From NCBI RefSeq assembly GCF_024763615.1, contig NC_077222.1, forward strand, positions 16,368,001-16,432,000: a DNA stretch of 64,000 nucleotides. The letters are read 5' to 3'. The position numbers were made by a program, and so were the translations under genes. This document shows positions 23,540-34,997 of the stretch, one piece after another. The stretch comes from Phlebotomus papatasi. Its lineage: Eukaryota; Arthropoda; Insecta; Diptera; Psychodidae. The notes beneath the pieces are model-generated. The model did no database searches. It was not told the DNA's origin and saw only the letters and a program-made list of their open reading frames with translations. How positions within the stretch are numbered: the first letter of the stretch is position 1; every line of letters starts with the position of its first letter.

Positions 23540-23896
23540 TGAAAATTATGAAGCTTTCTTGAAAATACCAATAAACTATAATTTTTACTTTGTTGAGAAA
23601 TATTATGTATAGTTATTATAGTTTCTAGTCCCAAGAGGTTTTTGCTTAAAAAAAGAATAGAAATGTTAAAAATAATAAAATTCAAGCACAAACGTGAAAA
23701 TTTGAAAATTCGTTATTTTTGAGCTCAAATATTTTTTATATACCAAATAGATGGAGATTTGCAAAAAATATCCTAGATTCCCACATCTTTCTACTTTGTA
23801 ATTATGTACAAACATTAGAAAGAAATACTTCAGATAGTCAGGAAAAATTATTTTCTCTATGGGTCACGGGTGACCCAGTGGTCCTTAAAGGGTTAA

Positions 23897-25891
23897 AATT
23901 ATTTCGGTGACATATAGACAGTTAATCCTGATTTTTTAAGAACATTTTTTCAATTTAGAACGAAAAACAATCTTATCGTGAAGTAGTTGCAAACCTTTTG
24001 CATGCATAAACTTTCAACGCTTCAGAGATACATCATATAGACAGAGGAAGAAACTTATTATGGGAAACTTATTAAGGCATTGCTGGAACGCGTTCCTTGT
24101 TTCTCTTGCATAATCCCTCCCAAAAAAAAATTCAGAGAGAGAAGTTGAGGGAGCAATTTACAAATACGGATTACAAATTCAATAATGTTTGTTCCCGCCA
24201 AAGAGGAGTACAATGAAAAGCTCATGGTAAAAGTGGCTGAGTGAAGTTTTTCGAGAGGCCTGGGATGGATGCGAAGAACGCGCAAAAATTTTGGGTGGAT
24301 GAATGTTGGTTCATGTAATGAAATTATGAGAAAAGTTTCTCGTCAATTTGATGGTTTAATTTTTAATAAACACATCATCGTGGGTGGGAAACACAAGAAA
24401 ACACCCCAGAGCTATTTGGGCCATCCGGAACGCGTACTCTTGTTCTGGAAGTACAGAGGAGGAGAACATGGGGCTTGGAGGAAAAAAGAGTGACGAGAAA
24501 GTTTGTAAATCATGGAGATTGCTGATTTTTGGGCAGAATCTCATTCCTCTTTATGTTTTTATGCGAATCAATATACCACCCCAAAACACATTCATCCCGC
24601 TTTTTGAAGGATGTTCCAGTTTCTGAATTTTCCTCATTCCATCTTTAGCTCTTTTAGAGAAAATTGTGTTGAAGAGAGGTTTTCAAATATGAAATTCTGT
24701 GGTTAATATTTTCCCGCCCTGGTAAATAATGCAATTGTAATCCAATGGAGAATTCCATAAATTTTCCCATCTCCTTCTTGGTTGAGTAAGACACTGTGAT
24801 TAAATTAGAATATTCCCAAGCACTTCCTGGATGTGGAAATCCAAGAGAGAAGGAGTACAAATACTGAATACTGTGGTTATGTCAGGAGAGGATATTTTCA
24901 TATTAGGTTTTGGGATTACTTGAAGTGCATTTTGCTAAATTATATGCAAAATATTGAAGAAATTTCCATCATCGCGAGACGTTGCCCAAAGTGGTTAAAT
25001 TGCAATTTAAACGTGAATTATAATGGACTTTTGTACACCTCAAAATACATCTAGCATGAATTCTTAAACAGCCAACAAAATGACCTCAAGAACCCCATAA
25101 TGCGCCTGTACATCCTTTCTAGGCCACATAAATTTCTTGGGAAAATTTAAGTGTTTCAAAGTGGTACGATACACTTAAGATCATCGATTTTCGCCGATAA
25201 AAAAAGTGCATGAAATGATTGGAATTTATATGCAACATATATCAAATGGGGATTATGTACGGTAATTTTAAAATATTAATCAAAGTGTTTAAGAGGATGA
25301 GGAAGTTTTATGGTGAGTCTGCCGGAAATTACTTTTTGCTGACTTACAGAGAGAGATTTACATTTTCAATTCCTGAATCTCTCTGCACATTTTCCTGATA
25401 TTGCTTCAGTATAGCCACAATTTAGCCATGGCTCTTGCATCCATGACTTTGGGATAGAACACTCCTTAATTTACAGGGCAATTTAAATAAATTTACTGAC
25501 ATTTTCAAAGGTATTCTTATCTAAAATTCTCGATTGAAAATTCCTTTTGATAAAATATTATGGTTGAAAATGTGAAAAAAGGCAGAGAAAGCTTTTAAAA
25601 TCTCGGATATTAATTTGTAATACTGAACTTGTTGAACAAAAGCAACATGTAATCCATAATGCTTTTATTTAAAGTTATAAAAGGTATTATGGGCTTTTGT
25701 CGGTTAATGACTGATATATAATCGCTTAAAATCAGTTCATACGTGTTATTGTTTCCAAGATATTTAAGATTTATGCTCTCTATATAGAGCCAATTATTAT
25801 TAGTTTCAAGAAACGGTAAGAGGAAATGTGTCTAGGATACTATCGTACTCGGAGAAAAAAGTCCGCCTAGACAACTTTCGATTGCACCATA
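23897..25891. other. probably single-copy non-coding DNA
   Basis: Several frames of 60-80 codons overlap on both strands (24058-25054) without family signatures. The block at 24230-24660 is less A/T-rich. No gene or repeat ends recognised. Confidence 0.4.
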
Positions 25892-25895
25892 TTAA

Positions 25896-26928
25896 GGGGT
25901 TACGTAGACCACGAAGACTAAAAAGAGCATTTTTTTCATTTATTTTCAACATAATGAAAAATGATTTCTTTCCAACTGCTGAAGCTTTTTAGAGAATTTA
26001 AACTATATTTTTGACATTTTCATTATGTTTTTTTTTTTAATTCAGCCGATGGGACTTGATTTTCGAAGACTGTTTTGGAAAATACATGCTTTTCCGTGTA
26101 CAAGATTTCTCAGAGTGTATTCATCTGGACTGGAAGTAAAAAAACCTAATATTTCCTGTTAACTGATGAGTTAAAATCGAACTTGAACAGTACCTATAAT
26201 TTTGAATGAAAATGAAATTTGGATTTTTGGTAGAATTTTGTACAAGAAATACAATTTTCGACGTATTTTGCACAACGTTATGCCTTGTACCATTTGTACC
26301 GTTCAAGTACCAGTTTAACTCATCAGTTAACAGGAAATATTTATTTTTTGTGACATCAGACGAATATCAGTACACCTATTAATGTGTAAGATTCACGCCT
26401 TTGTTATTTATTGTTTTTCCTCACTATTTGTCAGATAATAATTTTATAGATTGATGATTTTGGTATCTATTTCAATAGATGTTTTTAATTTTTGTTTTCA
26501 TAGGATACTGGTCAAAATAGGCCTAAAGGCCTAAGACCTAGGTAAGGAGGGTTTGGTAAGGGAAAAAAATTAGACGAATATACTCTGAGAAATTATGTCT
26601 ACCGAAAAGTATATTTTTAGAAAAAAGAAACCGTCTCAAAAATCAGGTTCCAACAGCTGATTTTTTACTATTTTGAAATGAAAATTTCAAAAAAATATAG
26701 TTAATATGTTGTGCTTTCATATGCTTAAGTGCTCGAATTATTTTCGATATTTTGTCGATTTATATTGTCGCTCTCTGTGCATAAACACAAAACTTCTTGG
26801 GCTTACGTACCAAGCGAACAGAAGTCTGTTCAATCACTTTCAAAACGAATTATTTTCTTTTATTTTATCGAAAAAACATGAAAAGAAAATATGATGTTTT
26901 TCTTAGTTTGCGAGACCCACGTAACCCC
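25896..26928. mobile_element. TTAA-flanked palindromic element
   Basis: GGGGTTACGTAGACC and GACCCACGTAACCCC are inverted ends, each flanked by TTAA (25892-25895 and 26929-26932). Internal arms also pair (ACATAATGAAAAA region against the right side; GAGTGTATTCATCTGG against AGACGAATATACTC). The TTAA site suggests piggyBac-type mobilisation, but no transposase remains. A MITE is nested at 26148-26341. Confidence 0.7.
26148..26341. mobile_element. MITE nested in the TTAA element
   Basis: AATATTTCCTGTTAACTGAT at the left is the exact inverse of ATCAGTTAACAGGAAATATT at the right, and pairing continues through GAGTTAAA and GAACTTGAACAGTAC. It interrupts the outer element, whose halves can be aligned on either side. 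Confidence 0.65.
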
Positions 26929-27056
26929 TTAAAGTCAAAAAAAAAAAAAAAACAAAAAACCAAATATTTCCTGATCGTGATAGTACATTATGTAAACCCG
27001 TACTTGAACGAAGGTTAATGCCCAAGTGTTTAAGTTTATGTAGTTATATGCTTAAT

Positions 27057-27366
27057 GGCGTTATCACACTTGCACATTAAAATTTTAATGTGATTCACAT
27101 TAATTGTCGCTTGTGAGCGTCAAAATATGTTATTTGTGTCTTTGAGTCACTTAATATTTAGGGTTTTTCTATTTATTGATAAAGAAGTGGACTTGGCCTG
27201 CAAAAATAAGTTTAAATTTACCTAAGCATAAATATTTTTCACATTAAAAAATTAAAGAGAAAATCGCATTAATTTTTCACATTAATGCTGTAAGTCAACT
27301 TATAACAAATTTTGCGGGCCAAGTCTACATTTTTATCAACAAATAGATCAAATTTTGAATATAAAA
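27057..27366. mobile_element. family J element, right end missing
   Basis: Starts GGCGTTATCACACTTGCAC and is nearly identical for about 310 bp to the element at 33803-34205. It stops at TTTTGAATATAAAA, where the other copy continues to its right inverted end. Confidence 0.7.
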
Positions 27367-27923
27367 GATATAGTATAAGATTAACTTTAATTTAAATTTG
27401 TCTATAAATCATCATAAAATCATTTCGAAATTAAAAATGGTTCATGAAAAAGGTATATTAAAAAATGGTAATTTAAAAGATTATGGAAACTGCTCTCTCG
27501 TGGAGTTCGGCCAGTTAAAATAATAAATATTTCAATTAATAATTTGACCAAATTGATTGAAAATTGGGCCCTTTTGCTTTCAAATAATTCGGGATAGCAA
27601 TTTAATAGGTGAAAAGTGTCTAATGGCGAAATGTTAGGCTCTACTAACAACAAAATATATCTGAAAATCATGAAAAAAATTTGGGCAAAATTTGGGAACG
27701 GTTAGAAAAACCTCATTTTTTACGGATTTCAGCGGGTTAACAAACAAATGATGGAGGACTGAGGAATATATTCTGTTTTTTAAGTCTTCGTAACCTATTT
27801 AACCCCTTGAATACGTGGTGTATTCAAGCTCAGCTTACTAAGCTTTTAAACTAAAGCTTTGGAACATCTTCTTAAGCATTATGAAATTTGTGTTCTTCGG
27901 AGCCGACCAAATGTTTTTAAATA
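27367..27923. other. A+T-rich stretch, nothing recognised
   Basis: An 83-codon minus-strand frame (27420-27671) shows only A/T-driven composition. The words around 27800-27835 (CCCCTTGAATACGTGG) resemble a repeat edge without a partner. Confidence 0.35.
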
Positions 27924-27925
27924 TA

Positions 27926-28877
27926 GGGGAGACTGGGGCACATGTAACCATTTTCGATAGATGCGAATTTGATGTGATTTTCCAAGGACACCGTGATTTT
28001 TTGGAAAATATTTCTTAGCTCATGTTTTACCCTTGGGTATAGGCAATTCGTCGAGGGTAATGCGGATGCTGGAAAACAATTGAGTTTTCCATAAAAATAA
28101 AATTTGTGTCCCTGTGCATTTTTCTCTTTTCACAAAATACCTGGGGTAGAAGTAACCACTTTCTGGGGAGGATGTAAACACCTTTTTTCCCACTCTTGAA
28201 ATTAACTTTGCACCACTCTCGATTATTTTAATTACTTAAGAGATATATAAAGACTGTATATTTTTCAAAAAATCATGACACTTTTTACAAAGAATAATTA
28301 AAATAGCAAAAAACTAAAAGCATGCATATCAAAGACATTTTTCAATGGATTTTCCCCATATTTTGACATCATGTGACTTTTTATTTAACACAGCGCGACC
28401 AATTTTTTTCGTAATCTATGAATTATAGATATTTCGCATGAAGGTCAATTTCCCGCTTTTTTACCTATTCATTTTGTGAAATTGAAATTGCCTGATTACA
28501 TCTACCCCAAATGCTGTTTTCTGACCAATTATTAATTCTTTTGAAATAATGAGAATCTCAATTTCTCTAGTAAATCCATAAATATAATCCTAAAAGATGT
28601 AGGAAAGAACTGGTATTGCTACATTTCGATTATTTTACACAGTTTTTAATTTCCAGGTGGAAATCCAAATGACCAAAATAATTGAAATATCAACATTTTC
28701 GGGAAAAATGATTTTTATTTTTAAAGTATTAGGATTTTATTGACCAATTCTTCTGTGGACATACATCCCCATGGTATCTATGAATGCTTATGGGTTTTAT
28801 CCTCTGGAGTCTTAAAATTATTGAAAAAAATCACAGTGTTTACAACTACCCCAGATTACTACTGCCCCAGTTCCCCC
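27926..28877. mobile_element. 952-bp element with family B-type ends
   Basis: GGGGAGACTGGGGCACATG and CTACTGCCCCAGTTCCCCC are inverted ends flanked by TA. The phrases CCTGGGGTAGAAGTAACCAC and GTTTACAACTACCCC repeat the end theme internally. This is the longest member of the group, but no transposase-like frame is visible. Confidence 0.6.
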
Positions 28878-28969
28878 TACTCCTTGTTTAACAATATCCA
28901 TGCAATTGATATTAAGTTCCCAAAGTTCTTTTGGTTCCATTGCATTCTTTGTCTCTTTACAAAGGTATA

Positions 28970-29181
28970 GGGGAAACTGGGGCACCATCAAACACGGGGT
29001 ACCACCAAACAGTAATTTTTATTTCTAAACTACTTGGACTATCTCGACCATTTCTTCAGTGGACAAACATCCCTATAGTGCCTATAAATTCTTAAAGGTC
29101 CTATCCTCTGATATCCAATATCCGATTAAAAAATCGCAGTGTTTGGTGGTACCCCGTGTTTGGTGGTGCCCCAGTTTCCCC
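28970..29181. mobile_element. TA-flanked MITE, family B
   Basis: Ends GGGGAAACTGGGGCACC / GGTGCCCCAGTTTCCCC with TA flanks, followed by ACACGGGGTACCACC / GGTGGTACCCCGTGT. It matches 10445-10650 throughout and is the intact reference for the interrupted copy at 54716-55163. Confidence 0.85.
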
Positions 29182-29183
29182 TA

Positions 29184-30405
29184 GCTAGAAGTCAGAGTGG
29201 CTATTTACAGTTCATGATAAGACGGAAAGAATTATAAAAAATTTCACTTTACATGTGGGTGATGTTTTCGAAAATTTTAAATTATTAATAAAAGAGACCA
29301 AAACTTCAAGTTTTTACTATTAAACAGCCCTCATGAATATCTCTACGCGAACAATAAGAAAATATATGAAAGAAGAAAATATGAAGAAATATTAAAATTT
29401 TCAGCTCTGTATTTTTGGAAGATACTTGTAAGTATCACAAGTTACTAACTTAATGAAAACACGTTTTTCATCAAAACAAAGAAAAATATGTATGACAAAG
29501 TTCTAGAGAGAAAAGTGGCTCAACACGCACAAGATAGAAGGAGTGGTTTTAAGAAGAGTTCTAAAATTATTCAAGGATAAATTTCCAATAAGAATATGCT
29601 CTTTCAGAAGTCTGAATAATATCTCTTTATTTTCTCGACAGCTTATGAAAAATTACATCATGACTATTTTTCGATACTATAATTGTAAAACCAAAGCAGC
29701 AATTTTTTTTTTGGAAAATGCAAAATTTTCCTCACAGACCTAGGTTATTATGTCATGGTTATCAAAAAATCAGAAAATTTCTTAAAGGATTTCATGGAAA
29801 ATGTTTTACTTGATTTCAAGATGATTGATAGGTTTTTTGAATTTTGTGTAACCAGCCTATATTTCAAAAAGATATCAGAAACTCAAGAAAAATTCCAAAA
29901 AATATTTTAAAATATCAATTAAAAAAGTTCTGCGAGACTCAAATGTTGGATTTCAACAGGAGTTAGAATATTTCATTCTATACTTCACTTGATTTGATTG
30001 AACATTTCCATAATTTATTTAGAATTTTCTTTGTAAGTAATGCCTAATATAATGGAAAGTTGTTCAGTTAAAGTTTCAATTTAGCTAAAAAAAAATGCGT
30101 TTTCAGCGTAAATATTTTTACTGAATCGATCAGCATTTTTTCTGAAAGGTCAACAGTTCTCGAAAAAAAGTGCTATCCACATAATGTGGATATTGCACTG
30201 CCTCGCAAGTATCGTTCTAAGGTGAGCAGAATTCAGCTGAAAATACATACGTTTTCAGCTGAATTAAAAGCGGTTAGCGTGTGGTGCTCGTTAGTCTTTT
30301 TATCTGTCCTACAGTTTGCTTTAGCGAATCGAATAATACATCTTGAAGTTTTAGTGAGATACGAAATTGGTTAAGAAGGCAGTCGTGGTTTTAGTTAATA
30401 GCCAG
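29184..30405. other. A+T-rich stretch with one hairpin
   Basis: No gene recognised; frames of 62-66 codons look random. A perfect 14-bp stem AATTCAGCTGAAAA with an 8-base loop lies at 30230-30265. Confidence 0.4.
30230..30265. repeat. 14-bp-stem hairpin
   Basis: AATTCAGCTGAAAA at 30230-30243 and its exact inverse TTTTCAGCTGAATT at 30252-30265 enclose an 8-base loop. There is no T-run to suggest a terminator. It may be the core of a degraded palindromic element. Confidence 0.6.
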
Positions 30406-30407
30406 TA

Positions 30408-30624
30408 GGGTAAAGTGCCCATGCTTTACATGGTCCCAAGCTTTACAATAACTAAATTTTTCGTGTGATTTTCAATAAATATGACTCATATCATCCACAT
30501 TTTGAAAATTAGGGGAAAGTATCTTGTTTGTAAAATATATTGCGGAGTCGCATTTATTCAGAAACATAGGAAAAATGTAGTCATTGTAAAGCATGGGACC
30601 GTGCAAAGCATGGGCACTTTCCCC
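30408..30624. mobile_element. TA-flanked MITE, family A
   Basis: GGGTAAAGTGCCCATGC and GCATGGGCACTTTCCCC are inverted ends flanked by TA. Length (217 bp) and interior match 5984-6200. Confidence 0.85.
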
Positions 30625-30626
30625 TA

Positions 30627-32755
30627 GTGTTAAGATAATCTGTTTTCATGTTTTCCGGTAAAAACTGCTAATAAATAGAAGAAAGATGCTGGATTATTGG
30701 AACAGTTGCAAATATAAGTTGTATTTTTGGTCCTTGGGGCTACGGATAAGCTCTTTTTTTCTTTCACTATTCGAAGTATTTCAGAGGAGAAAGCAAACCT
30801 AATATTTTGATATTTATCAAATATTTATTATTGCTTGATGTTCATTCTCATATATTCAGAATGTCAATATTTTTTTAGAAATCTTTATTTTTTTAATAAC
30901 TGAAAAAATATTCCTGATTTTCCGTATTCCGAATTCAACAGTTTGCCGACTGGTAAATGACTCCTAATTAGATACAGAATATATGTATTAATATCAAATT
31001 TTAATAGTGTGCTAAAAAGATGCAGAAGTGTCTATCACTGCAGCAGACCTAAATTCAAAAGTTCAAACGGATGTCCAAAATACGAAAGCTTCTGTTTCAA
31101 CCATTTAAGCTCTATTTGGATTTTAAATAGATTGTTGATCCAAATGATCCAAATAGCTCCCTGAAAACAGAATTTTTCTGTGCGATTGACGAGAAGTACT
31201 GAAAAAAAGTTTAGATAAATAGTCGTACTTTGTACAAAAATCCAACACGTCAAAAGCAAATTGAAACAGAATGTGTGGAAATAATTTTGCCTCAATGTAT
31301 CCACATATATTTTAATTTCGCGTCTGTCAATAATGAAATTCAATTGAACTCCCATTGATGCTATCGTAATTTATTTTATTTCACCCCTCTCTTGTTTTTC
31401 AACCTCTACAGGGCATCCCTACACTGCGGGGGAGTACCTCTCGAAAATCCATTATACTACAAAATGCCCTGGTATTTGCTCATCCACAAAACGCCCATAC
31501 CTATATTCTAAAATATGTGCGTATTGTGTGTCAAAATTCTGTATACCAGAAAATAAATTTTATAATTACAATAAATTGTGATTAATTGAGTTCAATTTCG
31601 AATGAATTTTGCACAATTTGTAAAATTCAAATCGTGCACCATTGAATTGAAATCATTTGGACAAAATGCAATTAATTATTTTACAAAATGCCGAGGGGGA
31701 TGACGAAGCCCAAAACTCACTTCATTGTAATTTAGCAAATGCGAAATTGCTGTTTTAGTGCTCTGCTAAACCTTGTCTTTTTCTCTATGTGTTTTTTTTT
31801 TGTGGAGGTGGAAAATGGGTGTGACATAAATCAGAATTTCATGGTAAGCAATTCACCAATATATTACCTCTGTTAATGTCACGGAGAAGGAGCAAAAGTG
31901 TGGCGAACCAGAAGAATGTCTTGGGCCAGAGTCTAGCTGAGATTATCCACTCCATCATGATAAATTTGGCAATTGTGTCCAAAATGCACCGCTCTGATTG
32001 TGTCTCACTCAATTGCCACCCCAAGGATTATTTATTAGGCGCCTCGTACACTTTTGTATCGACACAATTGTCCCACTCTAGTGTGATCCATAAATAACCC
32101 GGATTATTACAGTGAACACTCGTCTCTTCTGTGCCTGATCCTCAGCACAAAATCAAGACACATTTCTCCAGTCCTCCAGTGACCATTCGTGGATATTTTT
32201 CACTCACCACCCAAATCACAGACATTTGCACGATATTCCACCCAACCCAAATGGGGGTCCTCTCGAGGTCAAGCTGACAATGTTTACACGCTCGAAGATG
32301 CTGCCTGGAAAAGACAAGAGAAAAGCCAGTGAGGAAAATTGCTGCAAATTGTGTGCGATTTGTTCAAGGATAATTCAATGAATACACCATTTGGACAATA
32401 TTCAATGGTATTTTTCTTATTTAGACAAGTTTCTTCCTTGCACTTGCAATTCAGCCAAATTCTCTACACTTGACAAGGCAAACTTAGGACGACAGCATTT
32501 CTTGCCAGAAGTTTAATACAAAAGCGAAAATGTTCATTTTTACGTTTCAAAGACATTTATCGAAATTTATTTTATCTTATTTCAAAATCGTTATGTTGAT
32601 AATTTTTATGGAAAAAATATTTTTGGTCAGTTAAATATCTAAAAAAAAAGGACATTAAAATTCGTGAAAAGTCAGATACTATTGATATTACTATAGGGAT
32701 ATGTGCGATAGTTCGGTCAGATGAAACTCCCTTAAGGGCATGGGTTCTTAAGTAT
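30627..32755. other. long non-repetitive block without recognised gene
   Basis: 31380-32480 is more balanced in composition, with no MITE ends. A 106-codon minus frame (31035-31355) and smaller frames show no family signature. The part at 31750-32300 holds several TTATT/ATAAA homeodomain-type words (TTTATTAGG, ATAAATAACCCGGATTATTA) and could be a regulatory region. That is speculative. Confidence 0.3.
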
Positions 32756-32789
32756 ACTTAATCCCGGCATTATGCACTTCGGGATTATA

Positions 32790-32906
32790 AGATAAGATAA
32801 GATATTTATTTTCCCATATACCTATTTGGTGGTTGCGACTGCCGCCGACTTACTAAAATCGGCTTCACCAGGTAAACGGCAGAAACCCTGAACCTAACGG
32901 AATTAT
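32790..32906 (-). mobile_element. 3' end of a non-LTR retrotransposon
   Basis: On the minus strand an AATAAA polyadenylation-like word is followed by the short tandem tail TATCTTATCTTATC, the usual 3' end of several insect LINEs. ATTAT occurs at both edges (32785-32789 and about 32900-32905), consistent with a short target duplication. No coding sequence is retained. Confidence 0.5.
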
Positions 32907-33059
32907 GCACATACAATTATGCAAGTTTGCCTACAATTGGGAGTCAATCTATGAAATCATTTTTGAAATACGCCTGAATGTATACTATCCTGCGACGCGT
33001 GAAATTTGAAAACACTGCTTATTTTTCAGAATAAAACTTTAATTTCTTTTATTAAGTTA

Positions 33060-33163
33060 ATATTTTAAATATTCCACCCATTTATTGTATAGTCCTACAT
33101 GTTACTTTCTGTATCCTGGGCATGAACCAATAAACTTATTATTATTATTATTATTATAACTCT
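33060..33163 (+). mobile_element. probable LINE 3' end with (TTA)n tail
   Basis: TTTCTGTATCCTGGGCATGA, CAATAAAC and then a (TTA)n run at about 33139-33159 have the form of an insect LINE 3' untranslated end. The upstream boundary is not determined. Confidence 0.4.
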
Positions 33164-33344
33164 GGCCAAAAGTACTGTTTGTTAATGCATTTCTATTAAT
33201 CAGTTTAATTTTTTTGAGTACCTTTACTCGGCGAGAAATTCGTTTTATGACCGATTTATTAAGAAAAGCCCCTGCGGGTATGCATTTTTTTTCGATGCAT
33301 AATGTTCCCGAAAATGTGCATAATCCCGGGAATTAGTGTACTGG

Positions 33345-33801
33345 TTATTTGAAAATATGCAACACATTTCCCAAATATTACTTTATTATGCTAAAATTTT
33401 ATTTTTGTGAAATAATGAGTGTTTGAAGCTACCCTGACATCTCCTATTGCATAATTAAATTTTCATGACGACTGCCAATATATTCAGCTTCCCCATGGCA
33501 AGAATATTTCAATAGACTTAAACACTAAAATGTGGCGTTATACGGGCTTCAGACCCAAGGCTTAAGCATTTGGCTTAATCGCTGATATCAATATCAACCA
33601 AGATATTTTGAAAAAAAAAATAGGATTGGAGTATTAAGGACAAACTACCCATTAAATTCTGAAAAAGCAATAAAATTGGTTGCTGTTTAGGGTTTTGAGA
33701 TTTTCTGGGATGAGCTAAACCTCTATTCTGAAGACCGCTTTAGGGGAAGCGAATTTTGGATAGAATCTAAACTTCTGTGGAACACCACCGATCGGTCTAA
33801 C
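33345..33801. other. A+T-rich stretch, nothing recognised
   Basis: No gene, RNA or repeat ends seen. Confidence 0.35.
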
Positions 33802-33802
33802 G

Positions 33803-34205
33803 GCGTTATCACACTTGCACATTAACATTTTAATGTGATTCACATTAATTGTCGCTTGTGAGCGTCCAAATATGTTATTTGTGTCTTTGAGTCACTTAAT
33901 ATTTGGGGTATTTCTATTTATTGATAAAGAAGTGGACTTGGCCTGCAAAAAAAAGTTTAAATTTACCTAAAGCATAAATATTTTTCACATTAAAAAATTA
34001 AAGAGAAAATCGCATTAATTTTTCGCATTCATGCTATAAATCAATTTATATCAAATTTTGCGGGCCAAGTCTACCTTTTTATCAACAAATAGATCAAATT
34101 TTGAATATAAAATGATTCAAACACACAAATTACACATTTGGACTCTCACCAGCGACAATTAATGTGAATCATATTAAAATTTTAATGTTCAAGTGTGATA
34201 ACACA
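33803..34205. mobile_element. TIR element, family J (complete copy)
   Basis: The left 65 bp starts GCGTTATCACACTTGCACA. It is the near-perfect inverse of the right end, which runs through ATTAAAATTTTAATGTTCA to AAGTGTGATAACACA. An internal pair GGACTTGGCCTGCAAAA / TTTTGCGGGCCAAGTC is also inverted. The truncated relative is at 27057-27366. No coding sequence; I cannot assign the superfamily. Confidence 0.75.
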
Positions 34206-34848
34206 GTAACAGAGGCAACCCACCTTTGGGAAACAGTTTCTACAGTATCTCAGCCACTTAATACAGACAGGAAAGGAAGGATAGGAATATAAATATCGGA
34301 CCGCTCAGAATAAGAAACGAATAACTTGCAGTAGGCACATTTTACAGGAGAGCAATTTGAAGCTAAGATTTTACATGCATAGTATAGGATTTATGAGACT
34401 TAAAATCTCTATAACTTCGAAAATAATGATCTTTTAAGTATAATATTCAAAGGGAAGGTAGATGATATGAAAAAGCCTCCAAAAAGCGAATAAAACGATT
34501 TTTGCAAAAAATCGAATTGTTCGACTTATATTCTGAGTCGTCAATATGATCTTTATCTACTCTCAAATTGGATAAGATGAAGAGATTTTTTTGAATACCG
34601 CTACAAAAAAAAAATTATAATATCTCTTTTAAATATTTTTTTGCCAATTTTCATTTATTAATTTTTTTTAAATGAGAATTTGGAATAATTTGTAATAACC
34701 ATTTTTAAAATTAAAACATAACGCTCCGAAATAAAAGAGGAAGAATGTTATTGTGTAGAAAAAAAAACATTTATAAAAAGTTTAAAATTAATCAATTAAA
34801 TTTTGCTAAAATCTTTTAAATAAAATTTTTAAATTTTGGAACGTTGGA
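34206..34848. repeat. A+T-rich with repeat fragment at 34488-34562
   Basis: 34488-34562 shares its order of words with 9290-9390 (AAGCGAATAAAACGA, TTTTTGCAAAAAA, TTATATTCTGAG, TCGTC, TTTATCTA). The rest shows nothing recognisable. Confidence 0.4.
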
Positions 34849-34997
34849 AAGGTCTTGGAATTTCTGATAAGACTAGATCGGCTACAAATTACGAACGGTT
34901 GTGAACCGATAATTAGATTTTGATTGGAAATTTTTCAAGTACAGTGGGTTCCTGAATTATGCTTACTTTCGCGTCTGAAAGAACCGTACGAAATGAC

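Larger units (their letters stand above)
22474..23892 (-). mobile_element. piggyBac-like element, internally deleted
   Basis: The left end TTAA-CCCTTTAAGGAC and the right end GTCCTTAAAGGG-TTAA are inverted and flanked by the TTAA duplication diagnostic of piggyBac transposons (22470-22473 and 23893-23896). The 1.4-kb body carries a transposase relic on the minus strand (22877-23290) with N- and C-terminal parts but no room for the catalytic core. The two terminal arms share an inner border, a TCATATATGA palindrome followed by ATCGTCCYTAAAGGTAAAAA, in inverted orientation. A 514-bp derivative with the same right half lies at 41012-41525. Confidence 0.85.
32759..33344. repeat. inverted-repeat element containing retrotransposon 3' ends
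   Basis: TTAATCCCGGCATTATGCAC at the left is the near-inverse of GTGCATAATCCCGGGAATTA at the right. The interior includes a LINE-type 3' end on the minus strand at 32790-32906 and probably one on the plus strand ending near 33160. The CTTCGGGATTAT word recurs at about 35905, so this is a repeated element. Confidence 0.45.
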
